From: Rohdeia mirabilis
Lineage (GTDB): Bacteria; Planctomycetota; UBA1135; GCA-002686595
Length of the DNA: 64,000 bases
Reading direction: 5' to 3'
Assembly (NCBI GenBank): GCA_007750655.1
Contig: CP036290.1
Coordinates: 4,154,001-4,218,000, forward strand
Below are positions 18,746 through 27,496 of the stretch, in pieces. Both the position numbers and the translations under genes were made by a program. The notes beneath the pieces were generated by a model. It had not been told where the DNA came from and ran no database searches. It saw only the letters and a list, made by a program, of their open reading frames with translations. How positions within the stretch are numbered: position 1 is the first letter of the stretch; every line of letters starts with the position of its first letter.

Positions 18746-21126
18746 CCCCTTCCGTTCGCAAGCAGAGCGCGACGAGCGGCCCGGCCAGCGTCGGCGCGGT
18801 CGTGATCGGTCGCAACGAGGGCGAACGGCTCGCGGCCTGCCTCGACTCGCTCGGCACCGCACCGCTCGCGGCCGTGGTCTACGTGGACTCGGGATCGACC
18901 GACGACAGCGTGGAACTGGCCGAGGCTCGCGGTGCCCACGTGGTGCACCTCGACACCTCGCGCGGCTTCACTGCCGCGCGCGCGCGCAACGCCGGCTACC
19001 GCGCCCTGCGCGAGCTCGCGCCGCGGACGGAACTCGTGCAGTTCCTCGACGGCGACTGCGTGCTCGAGGAGGGCTGGATCCAGGCCGGTCGCGACCGCCT
19101 CGCCACCGAAGCGATCCTGGCCGCCGTCTGTGGCCGCCGCCGTGAACGCTTTCCCGACGCGACGCCTTACAACCGACTGTGCGACCTCGAGTGGGACACG
19201 CCGATCGGACCCGCCGAGGCCTGCGGCGGCGACGCGCTGATCCGCATGCGAGCGCTGGTCGAGTCGGGCGGCTACGACGACAACTTCATCGCCGGCGAAG
19301 AGCCCGAACTGTGCCACCGGCTGCGACAGCGCGGCTGGCGCGTCGAGCGACTCGACGCCCCGATGACCGTGCACGACGCCGCCATCACACGCTTCGGCTC
19401 GTGGTGGAAGCGGATGGTCCGCAGTGGATACGCCGCCGCGTCGAACCTCGATCGCCACGGCGTCCACGGCGTGCGCCACATGGTCGCCCTCGTGCGCAGC
19501 GCGCTCCTGCACGCGGTCCTCCTGCCCGCGGGCACCTTCGCGTCGAGCCTCGCAGCGCTCGCGTTCCTGCCGTGGCTGGCTCCGCTGCCGTGGGTCCTGC
19601 TCGCCCTCCTCTACCGGCGTCAGCTGCGCCGCATCGCCGCCGGTCGCGTCGCCCGTGGTGCCGATCCGATCCACGCGCGCACCTATGCGCGCTACACCCT
19701 TCTCGCCAAGTGGGCCGAGTCCCTCGGTGTGCTCCGTCAGTGGTACGGACGCGCGCTGGGTCGACCGGCAGGTCTCATGGAGTACAAGCCCAAGCCGTCC
19801 GACCCCGCCCCGAACGACCCGAGCAAGGCCCGCTCCAGCGCAGCGGCGTCCACCCCGGAGGTCGCGACCGGCGGCGCGAGCCACGAGCCGCTCGCCGGCG
19901 GACGCGCGAGCGAACCCGTGCGCGTCGGCTACCTCGTCAACCAGTACCCGAAGACGAGCCACGCCTGGATGCGCCGCGAGATCGAGGGCGTGCTGGCCAC
20001 GGGCGTCGAGATCGACCGCTACTCGATCCGGCGCGTCGACGAACCGCTCGTCGATCCGGGCGACGTGCGCGAGCAGACCGCCACGACGATCCTGCTCGAG
20101 CAAGGCGCGGTGCGCGTCGCACTCGCGGTGCTCGCCACCGTCTGCACGCGCCCGCTGCGCTTCCTGAGCGCGCTGCGCCAGGCCTGGTCCATCGGCCGGA
20201 ACCACCCGCGCGGGCGCGCGTTCCATCTCGTCTACCTGGCTGAGGCGTGCCTCCTGCTGCGCTTCCTCCAGCGTCGACCGGTCGGGCACCTGCACGCGCA
20301 CTTCGGGACGAATTCGGCCACGGTCGCGCTCTTCACGCACACCCTCGGCGGGCCGCCGTTCTCGTTCACGTTCCACGGGCCGGAGATCTTCGAGTCGATC
20401 TCCCCGCGCTGCCTGCGCGCGAAGATCCACGCCGCTGCCTTCGTCGTGGCGATCAGCCACCACGGGTTCTCGGCGCTCGAGCGCTGGTCGGACCCGGACG
20501 ACTGGAACAAGCTGCGCCTGATCCGCTGCGGCACCGACGAGCGCTTCCTGGCCGAGAAGGAGACCGCGCCGCCCGCGGAGCAGCGGGTCGTGTGCGTCGC
20601 GCGCCTCTCGCCCGTGAAGGGTCACCTGGTGCTGCTCGACGCACTGGCGAAGCTCGTCGAGGAGGGCTTCGATCCGCAGCTCTCCCTGGTCGGCGACGGC
20701 GACTTCCGGCCCGCGATCGAACGCCGCGCCCGCGCGCTCGGCCTGTTCGAGCGCATCCGCTGGTGCGGTTGGCTCAGTGGCGACGGCGTGCGCGACGAAG
20801 TGCTGGCCTCGCGCCTGATGGTCCTGCCGAGCTTCGACGAAGGTCTGCCCGTGGTCTTCATGGAGTCGCTCGCGCTGCACCGCCCGGTCATCTCCACGTA
20901 CATCGCCGGCATCCCCGAACTGATCGAGAACGACAACACCGGCTGGGTCGTCCCGGCCGGCTCGGTCGACCACCTGGTCGACGCGCTGCGGGAGGCCCTC
21001 TCCCTCGACGACGAGTCCCTGATGAGGATCGCCCGCAACGGGGCGGAAGCGGTCCGCGAACGCCACGACTCGCAGAAGGAGGCGGCGCGACTGGCCGCCC
21101 TCTTCAGGGGAACCAACGCCGCCTGA
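18742..21126 (+). CDS. Bifunctional glycosyltransferase: GT2 domain fused to GT4 domain
   Basis: The product has 794 residues with a GTG start overlapping the previous stop. Residues about 15-330 are a GT2 (GT-A) enzyme: VVIGRNEGERL, VVYVDSGSTDDS, FTAARARNAGY, 'VQFLDGDC', and 'GEEPELCHRLRQRGWRV', with one or two hydrophobic segments (about 255-295). A linker of about 50 residues (350-395) leads to a GT4 (GT-B) enzyme from about 395 to 790, with 'RVGYLVNQYPKTSHAWMRREI', 'HLHAHFGTNS', 'FHGPEIF', 'VARLSPVKGHLVLL' and the E-x7-E-like site 'PSFDEGLPVVFMESLA'. It would add two successive sugars. Fusion of these two classes is uncommon but not unique. Confidence 0.87.
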   Translation: MTPSVRKQSATSGPASVGAVVIGRNEGERLAACLDSLGTAPLAAVVYVDSGSTDDSVELAEARGAHVVHLDTSRGFTAARARNAGYRALRELAPRTELVQFLDGDCVLEEGWIQAGRDRLATEAILAAVCGRRRERFPDATPYNRLCDLEWDTPIGPAEACGGDALIRMRALVESGGYDDNFIAGEEPELCHRLRQRGWRVERLDAPMTVHDAAITRFGSWWKRMVRSGYAAASNLDRHGVHGVRHMVALVRSALLHAVLLPAGTFASSLAALAFLPWLAPLPWVLLALLYRRQLRRIAAGRVARGADPIHARTYARYTLLAKWAESLGVLRQWYGRALGRPAGLMEYKPKPSDPAPNDPSKARSSAAASTPEVATGGASHEPLAGGRASEPVRVGYLVNQYPKTSHAWMRREIEGVLATGVEIDRYSIRRVDEPLVDPGDVREQTATTILLEQGAVRVALAVLATVCTRPLRFLSALRQAWSIGRNHPRGRAFHLVYLAEACLLLRFLQRRPVGHLHAHFGTNSATVALFTHTLGGPPFSFTFHGPEIFESISPRCLRAKIHAAAFVVAISHHGFSALERWSDPDDWNKLRLIRCGTDERFLAEKETAPPAEQRVVCVARLSPVKGHLVLLDALAKLVEEGFDPQLSLVGDGDFRPAIERRARALGLFERIRWCGWLSGDGVRDEVLASRLMVLPSFDEGLPVVFMESLALHRPVISTYIAGIPELIENDNTGWVVPAGSVDHLVDALREALSLDDESLMRIARNGAEAVRERHDSQKEAARLAALFRGTNAA

Positions 21127-22292
21127 TGATCGGAATCCTGTTCACCGCATGTGCCCTCGCCACCGTGCCGGGCACCGTCGAACTCGCGCTCCTGACCGCG
21201 TCCGCCGCGCGCGCGACACCGCCGCGCGGGCCCAGACCTCCGGTCGACGGTTCGAGCCTGCGCATCGTCATCCCGGCGCACGACGAGGAGCACGGCATCG
21301 ACGCCACGCTCGAGCACGTCCTGGCGCGCCTGCCCTCGGGCATGTCGCCGCGCGAGGTGCTGGTCGTGGCCGACAACTGCACGGACGCCACTGCCGCCGT
21401 CGCTCGCCGTCACGGCGTGCGCGTCATCGAACGCCAGGTCTCGAAGTCGCGCGGCAAGGGGCACGCTCTGAACGAGGCGTTCACGCAGCTGCTGCAACAC
21501 GATCCGGGAGCCGAGCGCTTCCTGGTGCTGGACGCCGACGCGCGCCTCGGTCCGTCGGCGATCGACGAGCTCTTGAGCGCGTTCGACCAGGGCGCCGCAG
21601 CGGTGCAGGCGAGCTATCGCGTGGCCGATCCCGATCTCGATGCGCGTTCGGGCCTTCTGAACCTCGCGTGGCTGTGCTTCAACCACCTGCGCCCGCTCGG
21701 ACGCCAGCGCCTGGGCCTGTCGGTCGGCATCCTCGGCAACGGCTTCGGACTGACGCGCGACGTCCTGGTCGCCGTGCCCTACCGAGCCGGCAGCGTGGTC
21801 GAGGATCTCGAGTACCACCTGCGCCTGGTCGAAGCCGGTTTCGCCGTGCGCTTCGTTCCGACCGCGCGCGTGCTCGCCGCGGCCGCTCCGACCGCGGGTG
21901 CCGAACGCACCCAGCGCGTGCGTTGGGAAGGAGGACGGCTGCGGATGCTGATCGATCACCTGCCGCGACTCGTCGGTCAGGTGCTGCGCGGCAAGAAGTA
22001 CTTCGTGGAGCCGGCGCTCGAGCTCGCGCTCCTGCCGCTCGCTCTGCACGGCACGCTGCTCGCGCTCGGCATCGCCTCCGGCGGACTCGGCTCGATGGTC
22101 GCGGGCGTGGGCCTCGCGGTCCTGGCGCTGCACGTGCTGGCGGGCGCGTTCCTCGCCGGTCGCGGCTCGCGCGATCTACTGGCGCTGGCGCACGCACCGG
22201 CCCACGTGGCGCGCAAGCTGGCTCTGCTACCGGCGATCGTGCGCGGCTCGGCGCGGACCACGTCCTGGAAGCGGACGGATCGCGCCGCCTGA
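21126..22292 (+). CDS. GT2 membrane glycosyltransferase (N-glycan/cellulose-synthase-like)
   Basis: The product has 388 residues; ATG overlaps the previous TGA by one base. 'LRIVIPAHDEEHGIDATLEHVL', 'VLVVADNCTDATAAVARRHG', 'GKGHALNEAF' and 'LVLDADARLGP' define the GT-A fold and its DxD. 'GNGFGLTRDVL', 'VVEDLEYHLRLVEAGF' (TED-like) and 'RTQRVRWEGGR' (QxxRW-like) are the acceptor-side motifs of processive or family-2 membrane GTs. A hydrophobic segment at the N-terminus and two or three near the C-terminus anchor it. It is the last gene of the rightward block and converges on the BY-kinase-like gene with a 22-bp gap. Confidence 0.85.
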   Translation: MIGILFTACALATVPGTVELALLTASAARATPPRGPRPPVDGSSLRIVIPAHDEEHGIDATLEHVLARLPSGMSPREVLVVADNCTDATAAVARRHGVRVIERQVSKSRGKGHALNEAFTQLLQHDPGAERFLVLDADARLGPSAIDELLSAFDQGAAAVQASYRVADPDLDARSGLLNLAWLCFNHLRPLGRQRLGLSVGILGNGFGLTRDVLVAVPYRAGSVVEDLEYHLRLVEAGFAVRFVPTARVLAAAAPTAGAERTQRVRWEGGRLRMLIDHLPRLVGQVLRGKKYFVEPALELALLPLALHGTLLALGIASGGLGSMVAGVGLAVLALHVLAGAFLAGRGSRDLLALAHAPAHVARKLALLPAIVRGSARTTSWKRTDRAA

Positions 22293-22314
22293 GGGGCACC
22301 TCTTCGCGGGGCGG

Positions 22315-23073
22315 TCAGGCGGCCGACGAGTGCGGCAGGTCGAAGTCGTACCCGGTCATGACCGACCCGACCAGTCGCGCGCCGGAGTCGTCGAGCATGC
22401 CGAGCGCGCCGTCGATCTCGCTCTTCGTGGTCGAAGCCGCGCGCACGACGCAGACGACGCCGTCCACGCGGCGCGCGACGAGCCGCATGTCCTGACAGGT
22501 CTCGAGCGGCGGCGCGATGTAGATCGTCGTGCGACAGCGCTGCTCCATCTCGCTGCGCAGGCGTTCGAACTGCGGCGCTGCGAAGTCACCGGGTTGGAGC
22601 GCGCGCTGACGACCGCCGCCGACCGCTTCGAGGTCGGGGTGGTTCTTGGTGCGCAGGACGGTGGTCTCGAGCTCGGCCTGACCGAGCAGGATGTCGGACA
22701 CGCCGACGCCAGGGACGGCGCCGAGCAACTGGGCGAGCTGCAGGTCCTCGAAGTCGAGTTCGACCAGTCCGATCGGCTCGCGCAGGTGGCGTCCGAGCGC
22801 GATCGCCGAGGCGGTCGCGACGACGGCGGTGCCGCAGCCGCGCGTGGGCGACGCGAACAGGATGCTGCGCGTCGGGCGATCGGGTTCACCCATCAGGCGC
22901 GGCCAGATCGAGTCGGCGACGCTCAGCGCCCGGTCGAGCGGCGAGGTCTCCTCGCGGTGGTTGCCGGGGCCCGAGTAGCCGAACGTGCGGCGAACGCCGA
23001 GAGCGGCCGTGCGCGCGCCGGCGGCGACGAGTCGCACCCCGGCGGAAGTGGTTCGAAGGACGCGATTCTTCAT
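22315..23073 (-). CDS. BY-kinase/CpsD-like P-loop protein with degenerate Walker A
   Basis: The product has 252 residues and overlaps the Wzz-like gene by ATGA. It resembles the cytoplasmic CpsD/CapB tyrosine autokinase of exopolysaccharide systems: 'ILFASPTRGCGTAVVATASAIALGRHL' sits where the P-loop should be, 'IGLVELDFEDLQLAQLLG' where the Walker A' Asp strand should be, and 'GVSDILLGQAELETTVLRT' follows as in the family. But the P-loop reads SPTRGCGTA (75-83) instead of xxPGEGKST, so the catalytic Lys is absent. There is no Tyr cluster at the C-terminus. It is probably a structural partner of the Wzz-like protein rather than a kinase. Confidence 0.75.
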   Translation of the reverse strand: MKNRVLRTTSAGVRLVAAGARTAALGVRRTFGYSGPGNHREETSPLDRALSVADSIWPRLMGEPDRPTRSILFASPTRGCGTAVVATASAIALGRHLREPIGLVELDFEDLQLAQLLGAVPGVGVSDILLGQAELETTVLRTKNHPDLEAVGGGRQRALQPGDFAAPQFERLRSEMEQRCRTTIYIAPPLETCQDMRLVARRVDGVVCVVRAASTTKSEIDGALGMLDDSGARLVGSVMTGYDFDLPHSSAA

Positions 23074-24482
23074 GCGGCGCGCTCGAGCTTCTGGACGACG
23101 GGCGGAGTCGTGGGCGCGAGGTCGGGAAGGACCGCGAGCACCGGGACCTCGAAGTCGCGCTCGAGTTGTTCGGGGAAGCGCAGGCGTCGATCGAGCAGGT
23201 AGCGAAGGACGGCGGCGAAGATGCCGAGCGCGAGTCCACCGGCCGCGCCGAGCACGATCAGCTTCATGCGCTTCGGACCCTCTTTCTCGAGGGCGAGCGT
23301 CGGCAGTTGGAGCGGCATCAGGTTCGTGTCGCCCTCGACGTCGATCTGGGCCAGCGCCTCGATCTTGGTCAGGCGTTCGGACAGCTCGCGGAAGAGCCGC
23401 CCCGTGCGTTCGACCTCGGCCGACAGCACGTCCTGGATCTTCGCGCTCTGCTCGATGAGCGTCAGCTCCTCGTTCAGACGGACCAGCTCTTGGGCCTGGG
23501 CGTCGAGCGCGATCTCGCTCGTCGGGATCTCGATCGCGAGCGTCTGCAGGCGATCGCGGAGGTCGGCGTAGGTCGCCGACGACATCGAGTCGCGGTTCTC
23601 GTTCAGGGTCTTCTGCGTCAGTTCGCGCTCGCGCTCGAGCGCCGTGACCCGCGACCGAGTCGATGCGATCTGCTGGTTGGCCTGGGAACGCGCCGTGAGC
23701 ACGAGTTCGCGCTGGGTCTCGAGGTCGATGAAGCCGGTCTCCTCGACGTGGGCGGCCAGCGCCTCGCGCGCCGCGTCGAACTCGACTCGCGCCTCGTCGC
23801 GCCGCTTGCGGTACGTCGGCAGATAGCGATCGAGCGAGAACTGCTCGCGGTGGCGATCGATGAACGCCTCCAGCAGGAGGCCCGCGATGTAGCGCGCCTT
23901 CCCGGGCGAGGTCGAGACCGTCCGCACCGTGATCACGTTCGAGTTGTCCTCGGCCATGATGAAGGTGTCCTTCATCAGCGCGTCGGTCGCCAGGATCGCC
24001 TGTTGCTCCTCGCTGTAGCGTCCGATGTTCGCGGTCCGCGAACCGGAGGACATGAGGGCGGCCTGGATCGCGTGCATGCCCTTCACGACGAGCGACGTGT
24101 TCGGCCCGTCGGAGCTGCGCGGATCCTCGACCTCGAGCAGGCGCGCCGGACCGATGTGACGAACGACGCGCATGAACACGTCCTCGTCGTAGAGCATGTG
24201 GATCTCGTCCTCGATCGTCGGACGGGACTCGCGCGAGACGCTCGTCCCGAGCAGACTCTCGCCGGTCATCTGCTCCCGCTCACCGAGTCGCAGCAGCATC
24301 TTCGCCTGCGAGAGGTAGACGTTCGGCTGCCGCAGGCCGTCGTAGAGGCCATACAGCACACCGAGCGTGCACAGCGCGATGATCAGGCCGCGCGAGCGCC
24401 ACAGAGCCTGGATGACGAGACGGATCACGAGGCGCCTCTCGCGCCCGGCGTCCATGTCGGCGTTGTCGTCGATCGGGTCCAC
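23070..24482 (-). CDS. Wzz/GumC-type chain-length determinant (PCP family)
   Basis: The product has 470 residues. Membrane segments at about 30-50 and 415-440 bracket a long periplasmic helical domain rich in coiled coil ('QQIASTRSRVTALERERELTQKTLNENRDSM'). A Pro-rich motif occurs before the second segment (LPTLALEKEGPKR). This matches polysaccharide co-polymerases, which set chain length and couple polymerase to the outer-membrane exporter. The kinase-like gene follows with a 4-bp overlap, the normal gene arrangement for the split form. Confidence 0.86.
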   Translation of the reverse strand: MDPIDDNADMDAGRERRLVIRLVIQALWRSRGLIIALCTLGVLYGLYDGLRQPNVYLSQAKMLLRLGEREQMTGESLLGTSVSRESRPTIEDEIHMLYDEDVFMRVVRHIGPARLLEVEDPRSSDGPNTSLVVKGMHAIQAALMSSGSRTANIGRYSEEQQAILATDALMKDTFIMAEDNSNVITVRTVSTSPGKARYIAGLLLEAFIDRHREQFSLDRYLPTYRKRRDEARVEFDAAREALAAHVEETGFIDLETQRELVLTARSQANQQIASTRSRVTALERERELTQKTLNENRDSMSSATYADLRDRLQTLAIEIPTSEIALDAQAQELVRLNEELTLIEQSAKIQDVLSAEVERTGRLFRELSERLTKIEALAQIDVEGDTNLMPLQLPTLALEKEGPKRMKLIVLGAAGGLALGIFAAVLRYLLDRRLRFPEQLERDFEVPVLAVLPDLAPTTPPVVQKLERAA

Positions 24483-24519
24483 GTTCGGTGACTTCGGGTG
24501 AGATTGGTCGGGATACGAA

Positions 24520-24547
24520 GGCGCCGCGCCCGAGCGGGCGCGGCGCC
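24520..24547 (-). terminator. 12-bp GC hairpin between Wza-like and Wzz-like genes
   Basis: GGCGCCGCGCCC (24520-24531) and its exact complement (24536-24547) surround the loop GAGC, 13 bp after the Wza-like stop and before the Wzz-like start. No T-run follows on the minus strand, so it may be an attenuator or an mRNA processing/stability element that sets exporter levels apart from the co-polymerase. Confidence 0.5.
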
Positions 24548-24559
24548 GCGAGCCTGCGA

Positions 24560-25243
24560 TCAGACCCCGAACGGAAGGGGCAGCGGGATCATCCTGCGGA
24601 TGAAGTTCTCGATCCAGATGCCGACGTGATCGATGGTCGTGTTCGGGATGTAGACGACGTCGAAGGCCTGCAGGTAGATCGGCGTGTCACCGGTCCAGTT
24701 CTTCGGCCGCGCGTCGATGCGCCACCACAGCTGCTTGCCCGCGTTGGGGTCCCAGCGGATCAACAGCGTGTTGCTCAGCCACGCGGTGCGCTTCGAGAAG
24801 CCACCCGCCTGGCCGATCGCTTCGACCAGCGTGAGGCGTTGATCGGGGCCGATCGCGAGCTCGCCCGGAGCAGTCACCTCACCGGTGATGGTGATGGTGC
24901 GCGGAGCGGCTTCGAGCACCGAGACCGAGAGCTCGTCGTCGACGGAGACCTCGGCGTAGCTCGTGCGCAGACGCTCGCGCAGCTGGTCGGAGGTGAGTCC
25001 CGCGGCGATGGTCGAACCGACCGCCAGGAAGTCGGCGGTGCCGTCGGGGCCCACTGTCAGCTCTTGGTCGTACTGGCTCTCGAGGCGGAAGCGCACGGAG
25101 AGCACGTCGCCCGGCGAGATGACGTTGGCGTCGCCGAGAAGCGTCGCGTTGACCTCGGCGGCGAGCGCGTAGGCGGGCGGTCCGCTGGCGAGGCTGCAGC
25201 CGGTGAGGCAGAGGGCGGCGAGGAGGATGAGGAGACGGTTCAT
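24560..25243 (-). CDS. Polysaccharide export lipoprotein (Wza/OtnA-like, short form)
   Basis: The product has 227 residues. The lipoprotein signal MNRLLILLAALCLTGCS gives a lipidated Cys16. 'NVISPGDVLSVRFRLESQYDQELTVGPDGTADFLAVGSTIAAGLT' is the Poly_export domain, followed by a SLBB-like domain ('ITGEVTAPGELAIGPDQRLTLVEAIGQAGGFSKRTAWLSNTLLIR'). The short length fits the reduced exporters seen outside enterobacteria; the C-terminal amphipathic helix 'IWIENFIRRMIPLP' could insert in the outer membrane. It is the first gene of the leftward Wza-Wzz-kinase operon. An upstream in-frame extension is low complexity and is rejected. Confidence 0.87.
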   Translation of the reverse strand: MNRLLILLAALCLTGCSLASGPPAYALAAEVNATLLGDANVISPGDVLSVRFRLESQYDQELTVGPDGTADFLAVGSTIAAGLTSDQLRERLRTSYAEVSVDDELSVSVLEAAPRTITITGEVTAPGELAIGPDQRLTLVEAIGQAGGFSKRTAWLSNTLLIRWDPNAGKQLWWRIDARPKNWTGDTPIYLQAFDVVYIPNTTIDHVGIWIENFIRRMIPLPLPFGV

Positions 25244-25548
25244 GGCGTGGTGGGGAGTACGCGCGGTGTCGGAGCGCCGCCCGGGCGGTCCGGTTCGGCG
25301 TCCTGGGCTATCGACCCGCCCCCACCCGGGGTTGAACCGGCGGCGCACGTCCCGCCCGCGCCTGGGATTCCGCCCCTGGGCCCTCGGCGCGCCGGCCGGG
25401 AGGTGCGCCGCGGCTCTGGTCGGCCCGGCTGCCAGGCCGAGGACCGCCCGGAGCGCACCGCGGGCGACGGTCGCCCCGCGCCCCCACACGCGGCGCGGGG
25501 CCGCGGTCGGCCGCGCTCGGGCCCCTCAGCGGCGAGCGAGACCGACGT
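25244..25548. other. GC-rich intergenic region between nitroreductase and Wza-like genes
   Basis: This 305-bp stretch lies downstream of the leftward nitroreductase gene and upstream of the leftward Wza-like gene. It is extremely GC-rich. A loose hairpin (GCGGGCGAC...GTCGCCCCGC, about 25460-25481) could end nitroreductase transcription. I see no gene or clear promoter motif. Confidence 0.4.
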
Positions 25549-26211
25549 TCAAGGGCGGTCGAAGATCAGCACTTCGTCGAGCGGCCGACGCGGCAGGGCG
25601 TGGGCGGGCACGGTGCAGTCGTCCGTCGGATAGCCCACCGGGATCAGCATGTAGGCGCGCTCGTTGTCCGGGCGCCCCAGCACCTGCGACAGGAACTTCA
25701 TCGGCGACGGCGTGTGGGTCAGCGTCGCGAGCCCCCCGTGGTGCGCGGCCGCGAGCAGGAAGCCCGTCGCGATCCCGACCGACTCGTCGGAGTAGTAGAC
25801 CTGGCCGCCGTCGTCGGCGCGGACGAGACGGAACACGACGATCAACCACGGCGCCACTTCGAGATAGCCCTTGTCCTCGTCCGTGCCGAGCGGCGCCAGG
25901 TCCGCGAGCCAGCGCTCGCTCGCCCGCCGCGCGTAGAACTCGCGCTCCTCCTCCTCGGCCGCCAGTCGGATCTCGCGTTTGAGCGCGGGATCCTGCACGG
26001 CGACGAAACGCCAGGGTTGCTTGTTCGCGCCGTTGGGCGCACTGGTCGCGGTGCGCACGACCCACTCGATCGTCTCGCGCGACACGGGGCGGTCGCTGAA
26101 CTCCCGCACGCTCCGACGACGCCGCATCACGTCGTAGAACGTCTGGGCCGCAGCCTCGGGCGACGCGTCGGGGACGTAGCGATCCGTGTAGGGGACGAAC
26201 TGGGGCTCCAT
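25549..26211 (-). CDS. Nitroreductase-family flavoprotein, iodotyrosine-deiodinase-like subgroup
   Basis: The product has 220 residues starting MEPQFVPYTDRYVP. 'RRRRSVREFSDRPV' (phosphate-binding Arg run), 'SAPNGANKQPWRFVAV' (flavin contact) and 'ESVGIATGFLLAAAHHGGLATLTHTPSPMKFLSQVLGRPDNERAYMLIPVGYP' fit the FMN-dependent nitroreductase fold. The last block and the ending 'CTVPAHALPRRPLDEVLIF' look closest to bacterial homologues of iodotyrosine deiodinase. It would reduce or dehalogenate an aromatic substrate with NAD(P)H. It stands alone, divergent from the TauE/SafE gene. The long upstream in-frame extension is antisense to that gene and is not real. Confidence 0.85.
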   Translation of the reverse strand: MEPQFVPYTDRYVPDASPEAAAQTFYDVMRRRRSVREFSDRPVSRETIEWVVRTATSAPNGANKQPWRFVAVQDPALKREIRLAAEEEEREFYARRASERWLADLAPLGTDEDKGYLEVAPWLIVVFRLVRADDGGQVYYSDESVGIATGFLLAAAHHGGLATLTHTPSPMKFLSQVLGRPDNERAYMLIPVGYPTDDCTVPAHALPRRPLDEVLIFDRP

Positions 26212-26376
26212 GCGCGCAGGATAGTGGTCCGAGCCGCGAGCGCTGTCGAAACTCCTGGGACCACGCGATGCGGCGCCTTGCGGGTCGCGATTCGCGGAGC
26301 GCACGGCACGTGCGAGACTTCCCGCGCGGCACCCGCACGCATCCGTCGACCTGCTTCGTCGCTCCCCTCGACCCAC

Positions 26377-27471
26377 ATGAACCCTCCGAGCCGTACCGCC
26401 TCCGCATCCACGCTCGCAGCTCCCGCCGAGGGCCGCTCCACGGCACGACGCGTGACCTTCATCGTCGCGGCTCTCGTCTGGGCCGTCTGGCTGATCGGCA
26501 TGGCGAGCGGCGACCGTTGGCACCTGTTCGCGAGCGGCTGGTACATGTCCGCGACCATGATGCTGGGTTCGTTCATCGCGGGCGCGACGAGCGAAGGCGG
26601 CGGAGCCGTCGCCTTTCCTGTGATGACGCTCTTCTTCGAAGTGCCGCCGCCGGTCGCGCGCGACTTCTCGCTGATGATCCAGACCGTCGGCATGGTGGCC
26701 GCCGCGATCACGATCTTCGCAGTGCGCATCCCGGTCGAGCGGCGCGCGTTGGTCTGGGCGACGCTCGGGGGCGCGGTCGGCGTGGTGATCGGGCTCGAGT
26801 ACGTTGCACCGATGATGGCGAAGGACCCGCGCCTCGCGAAGATGACGTTCCTCAGCGTCTGGTTGGCGTTCGCCTTCGCGCTCTTTTGGATCAACCGCTA
26901 CCACGAGCGCGAGGTGCGGCACACGATCGACCACTTCGGATCGCGCCACATCGTGCTGCTCATCGGCGCGGGGGTGGTCGGCGGAGTCATCACCGGCATC
27001 ACGGGCAGCGGGCTCGACATCCTGACCTTCGCGCTGTTGGTGCTGCGCTTCCGCATCACCGAGTCGGTCGCCACGCCGACGTCCGTGGTCCTGATGGGCG
27101 TCAACGCAGCCGTCGCATTCGCCTGGAAGGGCGGATTGAAGCCCCTTCTGGACCCTTCTGCCTCCGGCATGGCCACGCAGGCCTGGAACTACTGGTGGGT
27201 CTGCGTCCCGATCGTCGTGGTCGGGGCTCCCGCCGGCGCGCGCTTCATCCGCAACCGCTCGCGACTCTTCGTGGCGTCGATCCTGTACGTGTCGATCGCG
27301 ATCCAGTTCGTCGCCGGCCTGTTCATCATCGAGCAGACGCCGTTCCTGCTGGCCTACTCGGCGGGCATCTTCCTGGTCGGCCTCTTCCTCTTCCACCGCA
27401 TGGCCGCCGGCGGCGTGAAGCGACTGGCCTGGCTGAGCGACGTGGAAGCCGGTCGCGTCGAGCCGAAGTAA
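26377..27471 (+). CDS. TauE/SafE-family membrane permease (sulfite/organic-anion exporter-like)
   Basis: The product has 364 residues with about 9 membrane segments. 'LGSFIAGATSEGGGAVAFPVMTLFFEVPPPVARDFSLMIQ' and 'GVVGGVITGITGSGLDILTFALLVLRFRITESVATPTSVVLMGVNA' are the two glycine-rich inverted-repeat motifs of the TauE/SafE (DUF81) family. The first motif ('TSEGGGAVAFPV') is the variant found in larger members. The start at 26377 follows a 165-bp divergent gap shared with the nitroreductase. Cargo unknown: sulfite, sulfonates and other small anions are carried by characterised relatives. Confidence 0.85.
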   Translation: MNPPSRTASASTLAAPAEGRSTARRVTFIVAALVWAVWLIGMASGDRWHLFASGWYMSATMMLGSFIAGATSEGGGAVAFPVMTLFFEVPPPVARDFSLMIQTVGMVAAAITIFAVRIPVERRALVWATLGGAVGVVIGLEYVAPMMAKDPRLAKMTFLSVWLAFAFALFWINRYHEREVRHTIDHFGSRHIVLLIGAGVVGGVITGITGSGLDILTFALLVLRFRITESVATPTSVVLMGVNAAVAFAWKGGLKPLLDPSASGMATQAWNYWWVCVPIVVVGAPAGARFIRNRSRLFVASILYVSIAIQFVAGLFIIEQTPFLLAYSAGIFLVGLFLFHRMAAGGVKRLAWLSDVEAGRVEPK

Positions 27472-27496
27472 CGCGGCCCGAGCAGGAACGGACCCC

